DNA of 42,016 nt from Syncephalastrum monosporum B8922. Its lineage: Eukaryota; Mucoromycota; Mucoromycetes; Mucorales; Syncephalastraceae. Positions 21,314-32,860 of this stretch are shown here, piece after piece (the stretch's first letter is position 1; each line of letters begins with the position of its first letter). Both the position numbers and the translations under genes were made by a program. Where the stretch lies: contig JNEN01000849.1 of NCBI GenBank assembly GCA_000697355.1, positions 1 through 42,016 on the forward strand. Reading direction: 5' to 3'. Below the pieces are notes generated by a model that was not told the origin of the DNA, did not search any database, and was given only the letters and a program-made list of their open reading frames with translations.

Positions 21314-24300
21314 TTATTCCTTGTAAAACCCGTTCATGTTTAAGCGGGTCAACAAATCTTGAACAAATGTGCCCTGACCCGATTTTGCTTCTGCTCGTTC
21401 ATGCCAGTCACCCAATAATCCTGCATAGCTTTGATCATGCAGCGAATTCATGACATTGCCTAGTCGGCCGATACCGCGGTGGTGCAGCTTGTGTAGCACC
21501 TGCGAGAACTGGTTCGCATGCTCGTGAAACGCTTCAGACACAGCGTCGACCGGCTGTCCGCCTTCGACAGCGCGGCAAAAGGCGAGAATGTCGCTGAGGA
21601 GGGCATGCACCATGCCGCGAATATGTCGTTGGTTCCGTTTAAGGAAGCACTGAAAGAGCATACGGTCCAGGACATGCTCGTGGTACTCACCCAGCGAAAC
21701 TGGGTCCATAAAGAATGTCTCTTGAGTGTCGTCAAGCCTGGCCATGAAGGTGTGCCACGTTGCACCTATCGCAGTGTCCGTCACATAGTGGGTCAGGCTC
21801 GCCACAAAGTGTTCCATCGCAAAGCGCGTGGGGTGAGCATTTGCCATTGGCGTCCGATAGGTTTGTTTCAGGACACTCTTCACCCGCGCAACTTGCAGCA
21901 GAAACGTAAACAGCCGGTTGTAACGTTCTAATGCACGTCGTGTAATCACAATGTGTAAAGGCCGCTGCACGTGGTATCCCAGATACAGAAAGTCGAGTGC
22001 CTCGACCGCTAATACAGGAATGCAGGTGATACATACATGACGCCTCAGCGTTTGTTTTCTTCAATAGAGTATTTCATACCTGTGGGATCACACCATGGGC
22101 TGGTGCGTGTCGTTTCTCGTACGCCCAACGTTATGAGGTTGTCAATATCGACCGTGTCTTCCGGCAAGGTGTTCGATATGGCGCTGCGCTCAGCCTCGGG
22201 TATCTGGCTCAAGGCCTCGAGAATGACAGCTCGCAACGCCAAGGTGAGGTCGGCTGCATGTGGCGGCCATGTGTCGGGTACTGTCTCTTGGAAGAGCCCC
22301 TGCGTAAGACCAGCCACGAAGACTGGGTTTCCAAAAAGAAAGAAATCATGCAGCAGCGATAAGTGCCCCTTGATTTTGAATTGCTCAAAATAGAGATGCA
22401 GCGCGGAGCGGTTCACAAGAGGGCACCACGTCGCCAAAGGACTATGGACGCTCTGTTCAACAATCGTGCTCAGGGAGGGTATATAAAAGTCAGGATTGGA
22501 TTTGGCGGTATGATCTTTGTAGTCTTGGAGGGCCGTATACTGCATTGAAAACGCGTCTCCTGAGCCCGGCTCGGTGAAGGCGGCAAAGCAGATCGGCTGA
22601 GCTGAGGAAATCGGCTGGGGTGATTGAGGTGTGCATGGCAAACCGCTGTTGAAGCGCTCCACAATCTGGACGATTTGGTTTATTCGATTCGTATATCTAT
22701 CCAGTGGATGTGAATAAACGAGACAAGTAGGGTGGAGCCGCTTACGATCGGGAGTCCTTCTCGGCCAGGAGCCAGCGCAGTTTGATGTCTGAATGGCCGC
22801 ACCATGGCCTGATATCGCACAGAGGATGGTTTGGTCTGTATCGTTTCAATAGCTGGAGGGCATTGCCAGCGCGGAGAATCATGTCGGCCTGAGTCTGGCT
22901 CAACTGGAACGGTAGATGGGCATCTTTGCGTCGCTAAATCAAATTAAACTGTTAAGGTTTACTTCCGAGAACGGTTCAAGCGTACCCGATAGTGCGATTC
23001 GTTGGGTGCATCGGATAGGTTTGAATCGGTCCATACAGACAGCATGGATTGATGTCGGGAGTGCGACTTGATTTGGCGCACAAAGAACTCCATATACGGA
23101 TCCAGAAAGGCATCTGAGCCATCGAGGGTCCGGTTGGGGCTGGCATCGAGACCGACCCACTGGCTGAGCATGTCCAAATAAGGTGCGCTACTTTGGCAAA
23201 ACAACGTCAAGCAGGAGTCTCGGTGAAAAACGGGTACGCCTGCGACGGCCCAGTCGTAAGTTTGAGTTTCATTGTAGAGGAGCTGCAGCAGGTCGGAACC
23301 AAAAGGAACGCGAAAACGTTCCCCAGAGGACTCAGTCTTGAAACAAGTTAGCGAGCGCTGGAAAGCTAGGCTTGTTTTTTTTTTGTACCTGAGCCACAGG
23401 ATCAAATCCAAAGAGACAGGCGATACGCTCGTTTACCATGGCAATACCTTGGCTATGTTGGTAGACATGCAGAATTGTCAGCGGTCGGTGGTTCCTGAAT
23501 TGCTCGAACAACACATGACGTATGCGCAGCTGCAGTTCATCCATGCTGCAGGCAAACGCCAGACCCGTCAAACCGAAATGGCTTTTTTGTTTCCCAAAAA
23601 CGTATTTTAATGAGCCAAAAGACAGAAGAAAAGGGTTTTTAAGATACTTACGAGGGGTTTTGCTTGCAGACGTGAACAAGGTGCGTCCACCGTTGCATGC
23701 GTGTGGCCAGCAGGAGCAGTTCCTCGAGTGGGGCGTGTAGGGCGGCGGCGCTGGTGCCCAAGACGCGAATGTCGGGAATACGGTTCTCAAATGCCAAAGT
23801 GGCACTGTTCCATTGGAAACTGACTGAGGGTTGACCAAGCAGAGCAGAGACAATATGCTTCATGACGAGTCAGCGTTGCATACTCAGCCCTCCTCGAACG
23901 GAAATACCTCAGCAATGATGTCTTCTTTGAAGGGGGCAGGGCTGGCCATGAATGCTTGGTATTCGTTTTCATGAGCGCGTGCAGACAGTGTCGAGAGGAT
24001 CGGGGTATCGCCTGGCTGCAGTGGACCATCCCAGCTAAAGACAGGCGCAGGTGGCTGTTCAAGCGTGTCGTGCTGTTCCCATAGCAGGTCATCGTCTGTA
24101 CTCGCTGCGTGCACCTTCTCAGTGGGTCGTGACGATTGCCGCGGCGCTGCCTGGACGCGCGGTGCAGCCGCCAAGTCCTCTGTGACGCGATCGATAAGAC
24201 TGACAGGGCTCGGATGATCCCCAAGCGCAGCCACCCTCAACGGTGTCGTGAATGGGTTGAATTGGAAGACGGGATCCACTTTATAAGGCCGGTCAGGTCA

Positions 24301-24447
24301 GATCGTGCTGTATGGCACCGTGTCTACCGTACCTGTTTCACGCGATCGTTCCATGGCTTCGTGTAATTCAGCGTGTTCACGCAGCAGACCCTCAGTCCAG
24401 GGTGCAACTTCCACTGTGCACTCTTTGGAGGAGACCATTTGCAACAT
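21314..24447 (-). CDS. Gamma-tubulin complex component, GCP5/GCP6-like (Spc97/Spc98 family)
   Basis: Eight exons: 24447-24333, 24278-23908, 23857-23652, 23581-23389, 23336-22986, 22933-22746, 22696-22080 and 22008-21314. They total 2736 nt, or 911 aa. GCPs form the gamma-tubulin ring complex that nucleates microtubules at spindle pole bodies. The C-terminal GRIP2 part is clear: LDFLYLGYHVQRPLHIVITRRALERYNRLFTFLLQVARVK, followed by MEHFVASLTHYV, then HEHVLDRMLFQCFL and the closing helices. The middle has the GRIP1 type ILHVYQHSQG, LLYNETQTYDWAV, LDMLSQWVGL and DPYMEFFV. The acidic N-terminal 160 residues are poorly conserved. The EFFV segment and size suggest GCP5 or GCP6 rather than GCP2, 3 or 4. 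Intron 6 uses the acceptor at 22697, not the CAG at 22665, for phase. Confidence 0.88.
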
Positions 24448-25862
24448 GCTTCATTCTTTGGTCAAGAATAGCAACCTTTGCATGTTTCCACAAAATCCGT
24501 CAGGCAGTATATTTCTTGCTCCGGTTCTGCAATTCATTTCACGCACAAGTTCATCGTGTTATTATTTATCGCACTGCCATTGAACAGCAGTATATTGTTC
24601 ATAGGCTACTGTAGCTGTGAAGACTGCGCTAACGGATTGTATCTATGTTTCTTACGAAGATATTGGGCTATACTGACAAGCCGCCTGTTTTGCATGGAGT
24701 TCACCTTAGCCGTGCACCAGGTGGAGGCATTGGATTCATATAATATTTATACGTATGTGTAGCCATATATCCATATGTAGTCCAATGTGTAGCAGATCCT
24801 ATTTGATCAGCCTTCCTTGTAGGCCCTTCACTATATGCATGGTTCTTTTGTGCTCCTCCACATCCAAACACCTACTACTAGAATATCTAAAGAAACATGC
24901 TTATCTGTTACTTTCTTATCCTCTTCTGCAACATGAAAGAGCTTATAATCATCTAAGGTGGTTAACTTAGGTGAATCCCTCTCAAACTCTAAGTGTTATA
25001 TAAGAGCTCTGTAATATATCCTGGGCGGTAGGAGCATCACTAGGTAGGGTGCTATTTCTCTTTCAACCTTTTCCTATAAGCGCATCAAAGATGGTGAGCC
25101 CTTCAAAGCACGCTACACCTGCGCGGCTGATGCGCTAATCGTCATCAAATACAAGCCAAGGTCCGATGATGTACATCGAAATAGTACCCAGAGTACGAAT
25201 TCTGTCCGGATCTCTATGAATAAATTGGCCGCACCTAGGCATCCATCTGGATATGCGTCTAGACGATACAATATGGTAATCTTAACAGATAAAAATGGAT
25301 AATACGTACACGTATTAGGTGGATGATTTACTGTCGGCGAAAGTGATCTGCCGTTTGCAGGTTCGTGATACACTGATGCATATTGTATGCTCTATATTCT
25401 CTCCTTATAGAGAGACGGTGTTCCACTAACACTAATTCATTAGGATCAGTCCCTGCTTGATAACTTGACTGAGAATAATTATGTATAGAAAAGTTTTGAT
25501 CCTGGTGAAAATACAGGAAAAATGGTCCCTTCTATTCCATGTGCGCAACAAGGAGTAGCCTGTGAAGATGTACCTGGCTGTTGTGCCTTATCGCTAGTAG
25601 ACATGGATGGGCGAATTACTTTTCAGGAAGGGCCAGACACGTCGTGACTTATCTCCAAGCAAGTACAGGACATCGGCGGGAACAAGAGGTAAAAATAACC
25701 GAGTGAATATAGCACTACTGACACGTGCGAATACGAGTATGTTTTTTCCGTTTATGACGAAATTAGGCTATTAGGTACAATATACAAAGATGACAGAAAT
25801 AAGAAAAGAAGCAACAAATAGAATGAAAAAGGAAGGGCTTGCTTTTTGTCTGTCCGTTGAGT
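24448..25862. other. 1.4-kb AT-rich intergenic region
   Basis: This lies between the GCP start (-) and the stop of the coiled-coil gene (-). All frames are short and stop-rich. No protein family, tRNA box or repeat family was recognised. Confidence 0.6.
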
Positions 25863-27308
25863 TTATCGGCTCATCCACTTCTTCTTCATATCCTTCCAGA
25901 AGGTATTGCGCTTCTCTCGGTTAGCGTCTTGTCGGGACGCGTGCTGGAGACTGGATGACTTGGAGGCGGTGGGAAGAGAGGAGCGACCTTCAGCGGTAGA
26001 AGCGTGGTACGGTGGAGAGGAAAGAGAGGGATTGAGATGTTGAGCGAGGGCGTCGGCAGAAGCGTGTTTCGGGGTCAGTGCAAGAGGGTTTGTGGATATA
26101 CGCAGCGGGGACATAGAGCGATGCATGCGCTGCTGGAGGGGAGAAGCCGGTGGTGTACTCTGCAAAGAGGCAGTCTCTTCCTGGTCCTGCATTGATGGCA
26201 GAGGCGGCAGCGGCGGCAGGGGAAGACTGGGTGGCGGTGTCGCAGGTGGTAATGTCACTGCGCTGCGTAAGCTTGTCTTTTGTGGACTCGTTGGTGAGGA
26301 CAGGGTTGACGGATAGTAGTACGGGTTGGGCGATGATGCGATGCTTGAATAGCCAGAGACCGCGTCTTCTTCCTCGTCACGTTCCTCGACGAGATTGAGG
26401 GTTTTAAGGCGTGTCGGGGCGAGCAGATCGCTGCTTCGGTTACTGTTGGTATAGCCAAAAGTGGCGAGACTAAAAGGATCGTCGAGAATGGAACTGCGTC
26501 GTCTGCTTTCAGCCGTGATACTGCCGTCTTGTGAAACATGATCCAGTTCATCGTGCAGAAACGCAGCCATGCGCTGTTCCAGGCTGCGTTTCTCGCTCAC
26601 AAGAGCATCAATCTCTTGTCTGAGACGGCGTACTTCTTCTTGATCTGGCGTGGGTGGCACGAGTGCCAGGGCCTCGACGTGTGCAAGTTTGTCTTGGAGA
26701 TGCAGAATAAGAGTGTCCTGGGTTTCGACCACCTCGCTCAGTTGTCGTGCTTTCATGGCTTCAGTTTCTTTGTCCGCCATGCATGCATGTAATACTTTTT
26801 GGGTTTCTTTGTCCTGTTGTGAGAGCTGCTGCTTGAAGAACAGGACTTGTGTCTGTGCTTCAGCGAGTTGCCGTTCGGCGAGCATCAGACGGTCCTTGAG
26901 GATTGTATCAGGATCAAGGATATTCGGGGTGGGCGTTGTGGGTGTCTCGGCTACGTCGGCTGTGTTGGGTGCGATGGTCGCTATGGTGGTATCAGGCTCG
27001 ACCTGGGAGTGGCGATTCTGCTGTGTAAGTAGGAGAGACCGAGCACTACTGCGGCGTTTATAGAGGTCTGATCCTGTAGAGGAGAGGGAGGATACAGATG
27101 GTGTGGGTGAAGGTGAGAGGGCCCTGTTGAGAAAAGAGACGCTGTCGATTGAGCTCAGGGCTGTTGAAGTCGGTCTGCGGCCACGAAACACTTCGGCAGA
27201 CGCCTGTTGCTGGTCCAAGACGAACGGTGTAGTGTAAATATGACTGTTGCGCGTCTGAGGCGGCTGTTTGAGCCATCCCACCGTGTCATGTGTCTCAGTG
27301 AGGCTCAT
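25863..27308 (-). CDS. Orphan coiled-coil, Ser/Pro-rich protein, 481 aa
   Basis: One uninterrupted exon, unusual among the intron-rich neighbours. Residues 1-135 are Ser/Thr/Pro-rich and probably disordered. About 135-250 form a strong coiled coil (KDRLMLAERQLAEAQTQVLF, KQQLSQQDKETQ, then RRLRQEIDALVSEKRSLEQR). The rest is low-complexity with a proline tract (LPPATPPPSLPLPPLPPLP) that could bind SH3 or profilin, many SP/TP sites, and a basic tail (REKRNTFWKDMKKKW). The layout resembles cytoskeletal or polarity scaffolds, but I recognise no named family. The amino end MSLTETHDTVGW is the first ATG in frame. It is divergent from the NIPA gene with about 500 bp between starts. Confidence 0.82.
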   Translation of the reverse strand: MSLTETHDTVGWLKQPPQTRNSHIYTTPFVLDQQQASAEVFRGRRPTSTALSSIDSVSFLNRALSPSPTPSVSSLSSTGSDLYKRRSSARSLLLTQQNRHSQVEPDTTIATIAPNTADVAETPTTPTPNILDPDTILKDRLMLAERQLAEAQTQVLFFKQQLSQQDKETQKVLHACMADKETEAMKARQLSEVVETQDTLILHLQDKLAHVEALALVPPTPDQEEVRRLRQEIDALVSEKRSLEQRMAAFLHDELDHVSQDGSITAESRRRSSILDDPFSLATFGYTNSNRSSDLLAPTRLKTLNLVEERDEEEDAVSGYSSIASSPNPYYYPSTLSSPTSPQKTSLRSAVTLPPATPPPSLPLPPLPPLPSMQDQEETASLQSTPPASPLQQRMHRSMSPLRISTNPLALTPKHASADALAQHLNPSLSSPPYHASTAEGRSSLPTASKSSSLQHASRQDANREKRNTFWKDMKKKWMSR

Positions 27309-27809
27309 CTAGGTGTAAAAGACAGAAGGGAAGGCGAGGAAAGAGGAGCAAGAGGGAAAACAAACTAATATTAACAACGGTGGCGCCTAATTATGAAGGT
27401 CGTACCATGGCGGCGTTCGAAAAAACCCTCAAGGCAAGGAACCACGGGGATCATCAAGAGCACCAGATGAAATATCGTTTTTATGACCAATACTCTATTT
27501 TCTTTTGTTTTGTTTGTCCCTGACCTGGAGCCATCATGCTGAAATACAAGGAAATTTTTACTTCTTTCATATTGATGTCATATTAGCGTCGTGCTATGGA
27601 CTGTTGAATTGCCTATCGACCACCTTTGATACACAATATAATATATTTCAAGAAAAGCAATGAGGTGAATGATCGGCTGTCGCCGCAAATGCTCGTGCAA
27701 CAAAAAATGTAAAAAAAAGGCAAGGCGCTTTTTTTTTCTTCTTCAATTCTGCACACATAGCGACAACATATTATTATAATACTGTACAGCGACCGAGACA
27801 TAAACTTAC
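27309..27809. promoter_or_regulatory. Divergent promoter region, coiled-coil / NIPA genes
   Basis: 501 bp between the start codons. It has T-rich and A-rich stretches around 27480-27530 and 27710-27740. No other gene is supported. Confidence 0.5.
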
Positions 27810-29447
27810 ATGAATGTCCCTTCTGTCTTTGGCCCAGATGACAGGTCCAACTCGCTTATTGGCGTTTTGTTGTCTATCTGTGGCAATGTACGTTTACTGT
27901 CGTTTTTGATGTACGCTCCTCATCCGAGAACTTGGTGTAGATTTTGATCTCGTTTGCACTGAATATACAAAAGCTTGCTGTAAGTCAACGTCAGTCTCAA
28001 ATGCTGCTCTAATCAGTCTGTAGCATAATCAGCTGTCTGAGCAAGACCAAGACGTACGGCGACGGTTTCCCAAGAATAATTATGCAGCGACAACGCGGTC
28101 AGATGCGTCTATCTTGTCCGCTACTTCTTCGATGCCGCCTCAGCCCCGGCTAGAATCAGCCAAGAAACACAAGGATGATACACGCTATCTAGGATCCAAG
28201 ACCTGGTGGCTCGGTATCAGCCTGATGGCAATTGGTGAAGTTGGCAATTTTATGGCCTATGGCTTTGCACCTGCCTCGACTATTGCCCCGCTTGGCACCA
28301 CCACCATCGTCTCCAACGCTATCTTGGCACCTTTACTTTTGAAGGAGCGTTTTCGTGTTCAAGATTTGGCAGGCGTACTGCTGGCCATCGACGGTGCCGC
28401 TATCGTCGTTTCTTCTTCGAAATCAGAAGAACTGAAGGTACCATCAATGCTTGAATCGTGGATCTATGCCAGGATCACACTTAAATTCTTTTTCTTTTTT
28501 TCTTTCCTCTCTCCCTCTCACACACACTTTCTTTTTTCAGTTGTCACCTGAACTCGTTGCAGCTGCGCTAATGCAACTGCGGTCTATCATCTTCTATGCC
28601 GTTACCATCTGCTTTATTCTCATCCTCACCGTCCTTTCTCCTCGCTACGGCAGCAAGCATATCCTCATCGACCTCGGTCTCACAGCGCTTTATGGTACGT
28701 CAGACCCATTCCAGGGGTGATCCTAACAATGCCATAGGCGCTTATACCGTGCTTGCCACCAAGAGTCTCTCGTCTTTGCTGAATCTCACATTGTACAAAC
28801 TCTTCACGTAAGACTAAGAACTCGTGATAATGTGGCACATCAGCTCATGCATTTTGTATCCGTAGTTATTCTATATCATATATCCTCATCATTATCCTCA
28901 TATCTTCTGCTATAATGCAAGTTAAATACCTCAATCGGGCGATGCAGCGCTTTGATTCCACTGCTGTGATACCTACCCAGTTCGTCACCTTCACGATCTC
29001 TGCCATTGTGGGTTCTGCTATCATCTACCGCGATTTCGATGACGACAACCCATGGCAGCTGACACGGTAAGCTAAAAGAGCAAGAAAGACCGACATAAAT
29101 CCTCATGCATAGCACAAAAAAAAAGATTTGTGGTGGGCTGTCTGACCGAGTTTCTCGGTATCTACCTCATTACTGCCAACCGTGGTGAGAAAAAGTACAC
29201 ACCCGACGATAAGTATCACCACGAAGACACTGTCGTGGTGCCTGTCCACTCGGATGCGTCCGAGTCCAGTCGAGCCGATGATAATGCGTCGGTCCCTCTT
29301 TTGCACGACGCAGAAGAAGACATGGTCCACCCGCCGCTTTCGACGAAACGTAGCTCGCTGTTTTGTGGGATTTCACTGCACTCGCAACTTGCAGGCGGTC
29401 GCATGAACAATGAAGACGTTAAGGAAGAGGACGACATCAATACCTAG
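27810..29447 (+). CDS. NIPA-family magnesium transporter
   Basis: Seven exons: 27810-27887, 27941-27979, 28024-28437, 28541-28694, 28738-28807, 28866-29066 and 29126-29447. They total 1278 nt, or 425 aa. NIPA proteins are multi-pass membrane carriers for magnesium and other divalent cations. The first two small exons, easily missed, code MNVPSVFGPDDRSNSLIGV and the first helix ending ALNIQKLA, the family N-terminus. Next come a hydrophilic loop, TWWLGISLMAIGEVGNFMAYGFAPAS, PLGTTTIVSNAILAPLLLKERF, and further helices through IPTQFVTFTISAIVGSAIIYRDF and FVVGCLTEFLGIYLIT. About nine hydrophobic spans precede an acidic cytosolic tail. The alternative start at 28132 would lose the first helix and is unlikely. 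It is convergent with the uL16 gene, with 115 bp between stops. Confidence 0.92.
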
Positions 29448-29550
29448 GCACACAAGCAGACAGCATTTTATATATAACATATATATCCCACGCATTAAAA
29501 ATCAACATAGAGATGGAGGTTCGTTTCGAAAAAAAAAAAGTAGATACTTT

Positions 29551-29556
29551 TTTATT
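29551..29556 (-). terminator. Polyadenylation signal AATAAA of the uL16 gene
   Basis: The minus strand reads AATAAA just past the uL16 stop. The convergent gap to the NIPA gene is only 115 bp, so the two transcripts probably overlap at their 3' ends. Confidence 0.5.
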
Positions 29557-29562
29557 TCTTGT

Positions 29563-30270
29563 TTAAGCACGGCTGGCCATGCGGAAGTAGTTGTCAAGGG
29601 GACCCTTCTGGGGGACGAACTTGACGTAGCAGCCATCGGGCTTGAGCTTGCCCTCAGTGCGGGCCTGGATGTAGTCCTCGCGGTTAAGAGGGGTGAAGCC
29701 CCACTTCTGGGAGATGATGATCTTCTGCTGACCGGGGAACTTGTACTTGCAGCGACGAAGGGCCTCGATGACGGTGGCCTTGTTGGAGTCCTTGGAGCGG
29801 ACAGAGAAGATCACCTGGCCAATGTTGACACGGGCCACAAGACCGTTGGGCTTACCGAAGGCACCACGCATACCCGTTTGCAATCTATTATAGTGAATGA
29901 GCACTTGATGGAAAGAGCTGCGAGAATCAATTGTCAAGTACCTATCGGCACCAGCGCACGACAACATCTTGTTGATACGGACGACGTGGAAGGGATGGAC
30001 GCGGACACGCATGTGGAAGGAGTCCTTACCGGAGGTCTTGACCATGTACTTGTTGCAGCAAATACGGCCAGCCTCAAGAGCCTCAGCGGTGATCTGCTCG
30101 TACTCGTTCGAGACCAAGTGGACGCAGAGAGGGAAGTCGTCAACGTGCGCCTTCTTACGGCCCAAGTCGAAGATTCTAATCTTGGCGTCAGGGACACCGC
30201 GATTGTATCTGCTCTTGGGGTAGGGCTTGTTCTTGCAGTAACGGTAGCAGCGAGCGGGACGACGACCCAT
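29563..30270 (-). CDS. RPL10: 60S ribosomal protein uL16 (RPL10)
   Basis: Two exons, 30270-29942 and 29884-29563, total 651 nt, or 216 aa, the expected size. It is the late-joining large-subunit protein near the peptidyl-transferase centre and P-site tRNA. It starts [20 protein letters not shown] and contains [56 protein letters not shown] (across the intron) and [12 protein letters not shown] near the end. The conserved P-site loop ([15 protein letters not shown]) is intact. A 79-bp ATCC-repeat block lies in the 5' leader or promoter, 28 bp upstream of the start. Confidence 0.97.
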   Translation of the reverse strand: MGRRPARCYRYCKNKPYPKSRYNRGVPDAKIRIFDLGRKKAHVDDFPLCVHLVSNEYEQITAEALEAGRICCNKYMVKTSGKDSFHMRVRVHPFHVVRINKMLSCAGADRYLTIDSRSSFHQVLIHYNRLQTGMRGAFGKPNGLVARVNIGQVIFSVRSKDSNKATVIEALRRCKYKFPGQQKIIISQKWGFTPLNREDYIQARTEGKLKPDGCYVKFVPQKGPLDNYFRMASRA

Positions 30271-30297
30271 GGCTAATAAACTGTATCATGTTAATTC

Positions 30298-30376
30298 TTG
30301 CTCATCCATCCATTCATCCATCCATCCACGTGTTCATCCATCGATCGACATATCCATCCATCCATCCATCCATTTC
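30298..30376. repeat. (ATCC)n / (GGAT)n tetranucleotide block
   Basis: Four clusters of CATCCATCC-type units, partly interrupted by CACGTGTT and CGATCGACAT, directly upstream of the uL16 start. On the transcribed strand it reads GGATGGATGG, like the shorter clusters in intron 1 of eL27 (7771-7808). Confidence 0.85.
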
Positions 30377-31424
30377 TATGTACACCGTATACGCACCAAG
30401 AAAAAAGGAAGGCTCTAACTTTGGCTGGCTCCTCCCTTCATCACCCCCCGCGCGCGCGAACAGACTGGCCCACCTCCCTTTGCCTAAGCTCCCCTGGCGG
30501 AGTGTCAATCTTCCAAATAAGGCCATCCCCAGTGGACAGATCAGAATATCCGTCCCCATCTGCGGCATTCCTCTGCACGTAATCCCAGATTTATACGGTA
30601 TATTTTTCCCTTTGACTGTATACAGCAGCAAATATGTCGATTTGAATGAATGCACTCTCATAAGACTGAGACTGATACTAAAGGTGTCACGAGGCTGCAA
30701 TCAAATACATCGGTTTTTCATCCCAACATCTTCGTCCTCCATTCTTATCGTAAATAAGCGCAGCCATGTGAAAGCAAGCGCGCACGAATGCAGCCTCCAT
30801 GGTAGATCACTTGCAGATATCAATAATGGTCCAGCCTTTAATAAGACGAGTTCAGATTGCGATAAATTTTACCCGGTGCGGAAAATCAATAGCATCCATC
30901 TTTATAGACACACTGCAACCAAGACGCTACGAAAAGGCAGGCCTGCTGCATTGATCCATCCCAGTCAAATGGTTACGAAGCAGTACGTCTCTTTTGAGTA
31001 GTAAACGAACAGCATGGCTATCTTGTTGCTTCTCTCTCATCACGAAGGGGAAATTGGCGAAAGCAGCGAAACCTTTGCCTTCAATTTGTACAAATGGCCG
31101 CGCATCTGCTATTGTATTTAGTCCTGCAACAGAAATAAACGTCTTATCTAAGCAAGACCACTGTAAATCACTGTACGTGTAATCCGGAGACTGGGTAAGC
31201 TTTTCCCACACAATGAAAAGTTCGTTGTAAGTCTTTGCGATTATCAACTGAGATTCCTTTTACGCGTTTGAAACCGAGTTCTCGGGAGATCGGTGCATAC
31301 GTCATTGCACAACCTATGTTGTGCAACTTCAGCCGCTACTGCTGCTTTACTATTAGTAGATCCCTTTTTTGAAAGCAGGGGAGTTCTATTTCTTTGTTGA
31401 GATATACGATAGCACTTTTCCGTT
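30377..31424. other. Intergenic region upstream of uL16
   Basis: About 1 kb between the ATCC block and the velvet gene stop. It includes a GC-rich patch with CGCGCGCG (about 30449-30457), possibly part of the uL16 promoter. A plus-strand open frame here mostly encodes the repeat and resembles no protein. Confidence 0.5.
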
Positions 31425-32860
31425 TTACTGTGATTTTTTGCTTCGCAAGTGGCTCCGCACAGGAAGACGCAACCCTTGATCGGCAAGATGGCGGGCAAGC
31501 GCACTCGTTTCTTTATCGGAACATATTTAGTAATACATTTAACGTTAACATATCTAAACATACCTTGCATCCCTGGGAATGTTTTCGCGTGATAAGCTGT
31601 GAACGGTTCCGACAGCACTTCCGCAACCACCTCTGAGCTAAACCTTTTCGTTAAACAATGCGTACTCGAAAAATGAGAGCTTACCGGCCCAAATCCACCA
31701 GGCTAAACAAGAGTCGATACTGGCTGGTGACCCGGATGCTGAGGTCAGGAAAAGCAAAATAGATGGCGGGCTCACCTTCTAAGTTCTTGAAGGTTGCACC
31801 AGAACTGTATGAAGGCCCAGTTAGGTTGTCCGCTAATTGGAGCTCGCTTGTTACGGAAGTTGTATTTAAAGAGGCCGCTGCAGTTGTGGATGTGAGTGTG
31901 GAGGAGAAGGAGGACGAGGAAGACGAGGAGGAAAATGGCTGTGACGGGACGTGGTGGAAGACACGGTCGCGGGTCTCAACCATATCTGGCGACCATAACG
32001 ATGCCCGGCAAACGAAAAAGGGACTCAGAAAAGCACTTTACTTTTTTGATCAATTGGGCGGCGTTCACGCGATGCGGCTTCTTAGAACGTACGTGGTGTC
32101 AATTACGCCTTCAGAGTCGTGTACGCGCAGCTGGACAATGGGCGTGGGGTCGATTGGCCGTTTATCGAGCTCACTAAACCCACACGCTCGACACTGTCGA
32201 GGTTGCTCGACCACACGTAGATCAAATATCCTATGCTATGAGGATAAAGAACACGATAGAAATAACTAATATATATGTATACCTGCTATCTCTCACTTGT
32301 TTTTGTGCACTCGCGTCTGACAGACGGGGTTGAAGCTGCGAGGAGGGCGGGTTGAGCATGGCCATAACACGGTCACGGCGCGGGGTGCGCATGCTCGCAG
32401 TACGCCACGCGGCTGGCCAGACATGTTCCTCTTGCTGAAGCAACACAGGATAGTCAGGCTGCGCCACAGGGTCATGGTGCTGTTGCTCTTCTCGCTGTTG
32501 CTGTTGCTCCTGTTGCTGCTGTGGTTGCTGAGGTAGCAGCCGTGACTTGTATGAGTGCGGATCCATATTGTAAAAGGAATGGAAAGGTTCCTGGAGCGCT
32601 GCGCTTTCGCTGGTCGAGGGGAAAGTAGGTACTGCTGGTCCTTCTAGGGCTGCATATTGGGTCAAACCTGCGGTATCGGGTAAGAGTGGGAGAGGTGTCG
32701 AAGTAGAGGCGATCGGCGTTGTGCTGAAGACTGTAACAGGAGGCAACAGGCCAAGAGCGGCGGTTATCGCTGGACGGGGCCCTAGGAAGAAACGTCTCTC
32801 GCTATTATCATTGCTATTGTTATCGGGTGGAGTCTCAGGCCGCGTCTCTTTTTCCTCCAT
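31425..32860 (-). CDS. Velvet-domain regulatory protein
   Basis: Five exons: 32860-32283, 32230-32093, 32035-31685, 31637-31564 and 31510-31425. They total 1227 nt, or 408 aa. Velvet proteins are fungal DNA-binding regulators that couple development, light response and secondary metabolism. A 190-residue N-terminus is disordered and Q-rich (QQPQQQQEQQQQREEQQ). The velvet fold then runs from about 191 to the end: RIFDLRVVEQPRQCRACG, RPIDPTPIVQLRV, FLSPFFVCRASLWSPD, GPSYSSGATFKNLEGEPAIY, FAFPDLSIRVTSQYRLLFSL, SEPFTAYHAKTFPGM, and TSALARHLADQGLRLPVR. A Ser/Thr-rich insert separates strands in the middle, as in VelB/VosA-type members. Only this splicing gives every motif in one frame. The Q tract is encoded near 32475-32530. 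Confidence 0.93.

Noticed and set aside
28114..28551. Downstream start for the NIPA transporter at 28132
   Set aside because: Two upstream mini-exons restore the conserved first helix in phase, so the true start is at 27810.
29410..30276. 288-codon plus-strand open frame
   Set aside because: It is antisense to ribosomal protein uL16 and ignores that gene's intron; the peptide resembles nothing.
30288..31001. 237-codon plus-strand open frame
   Set aside because: Its beginning is the translated ATCC repeat and the rest has no protein-like pattern; it lies in the uL16 upstream region.
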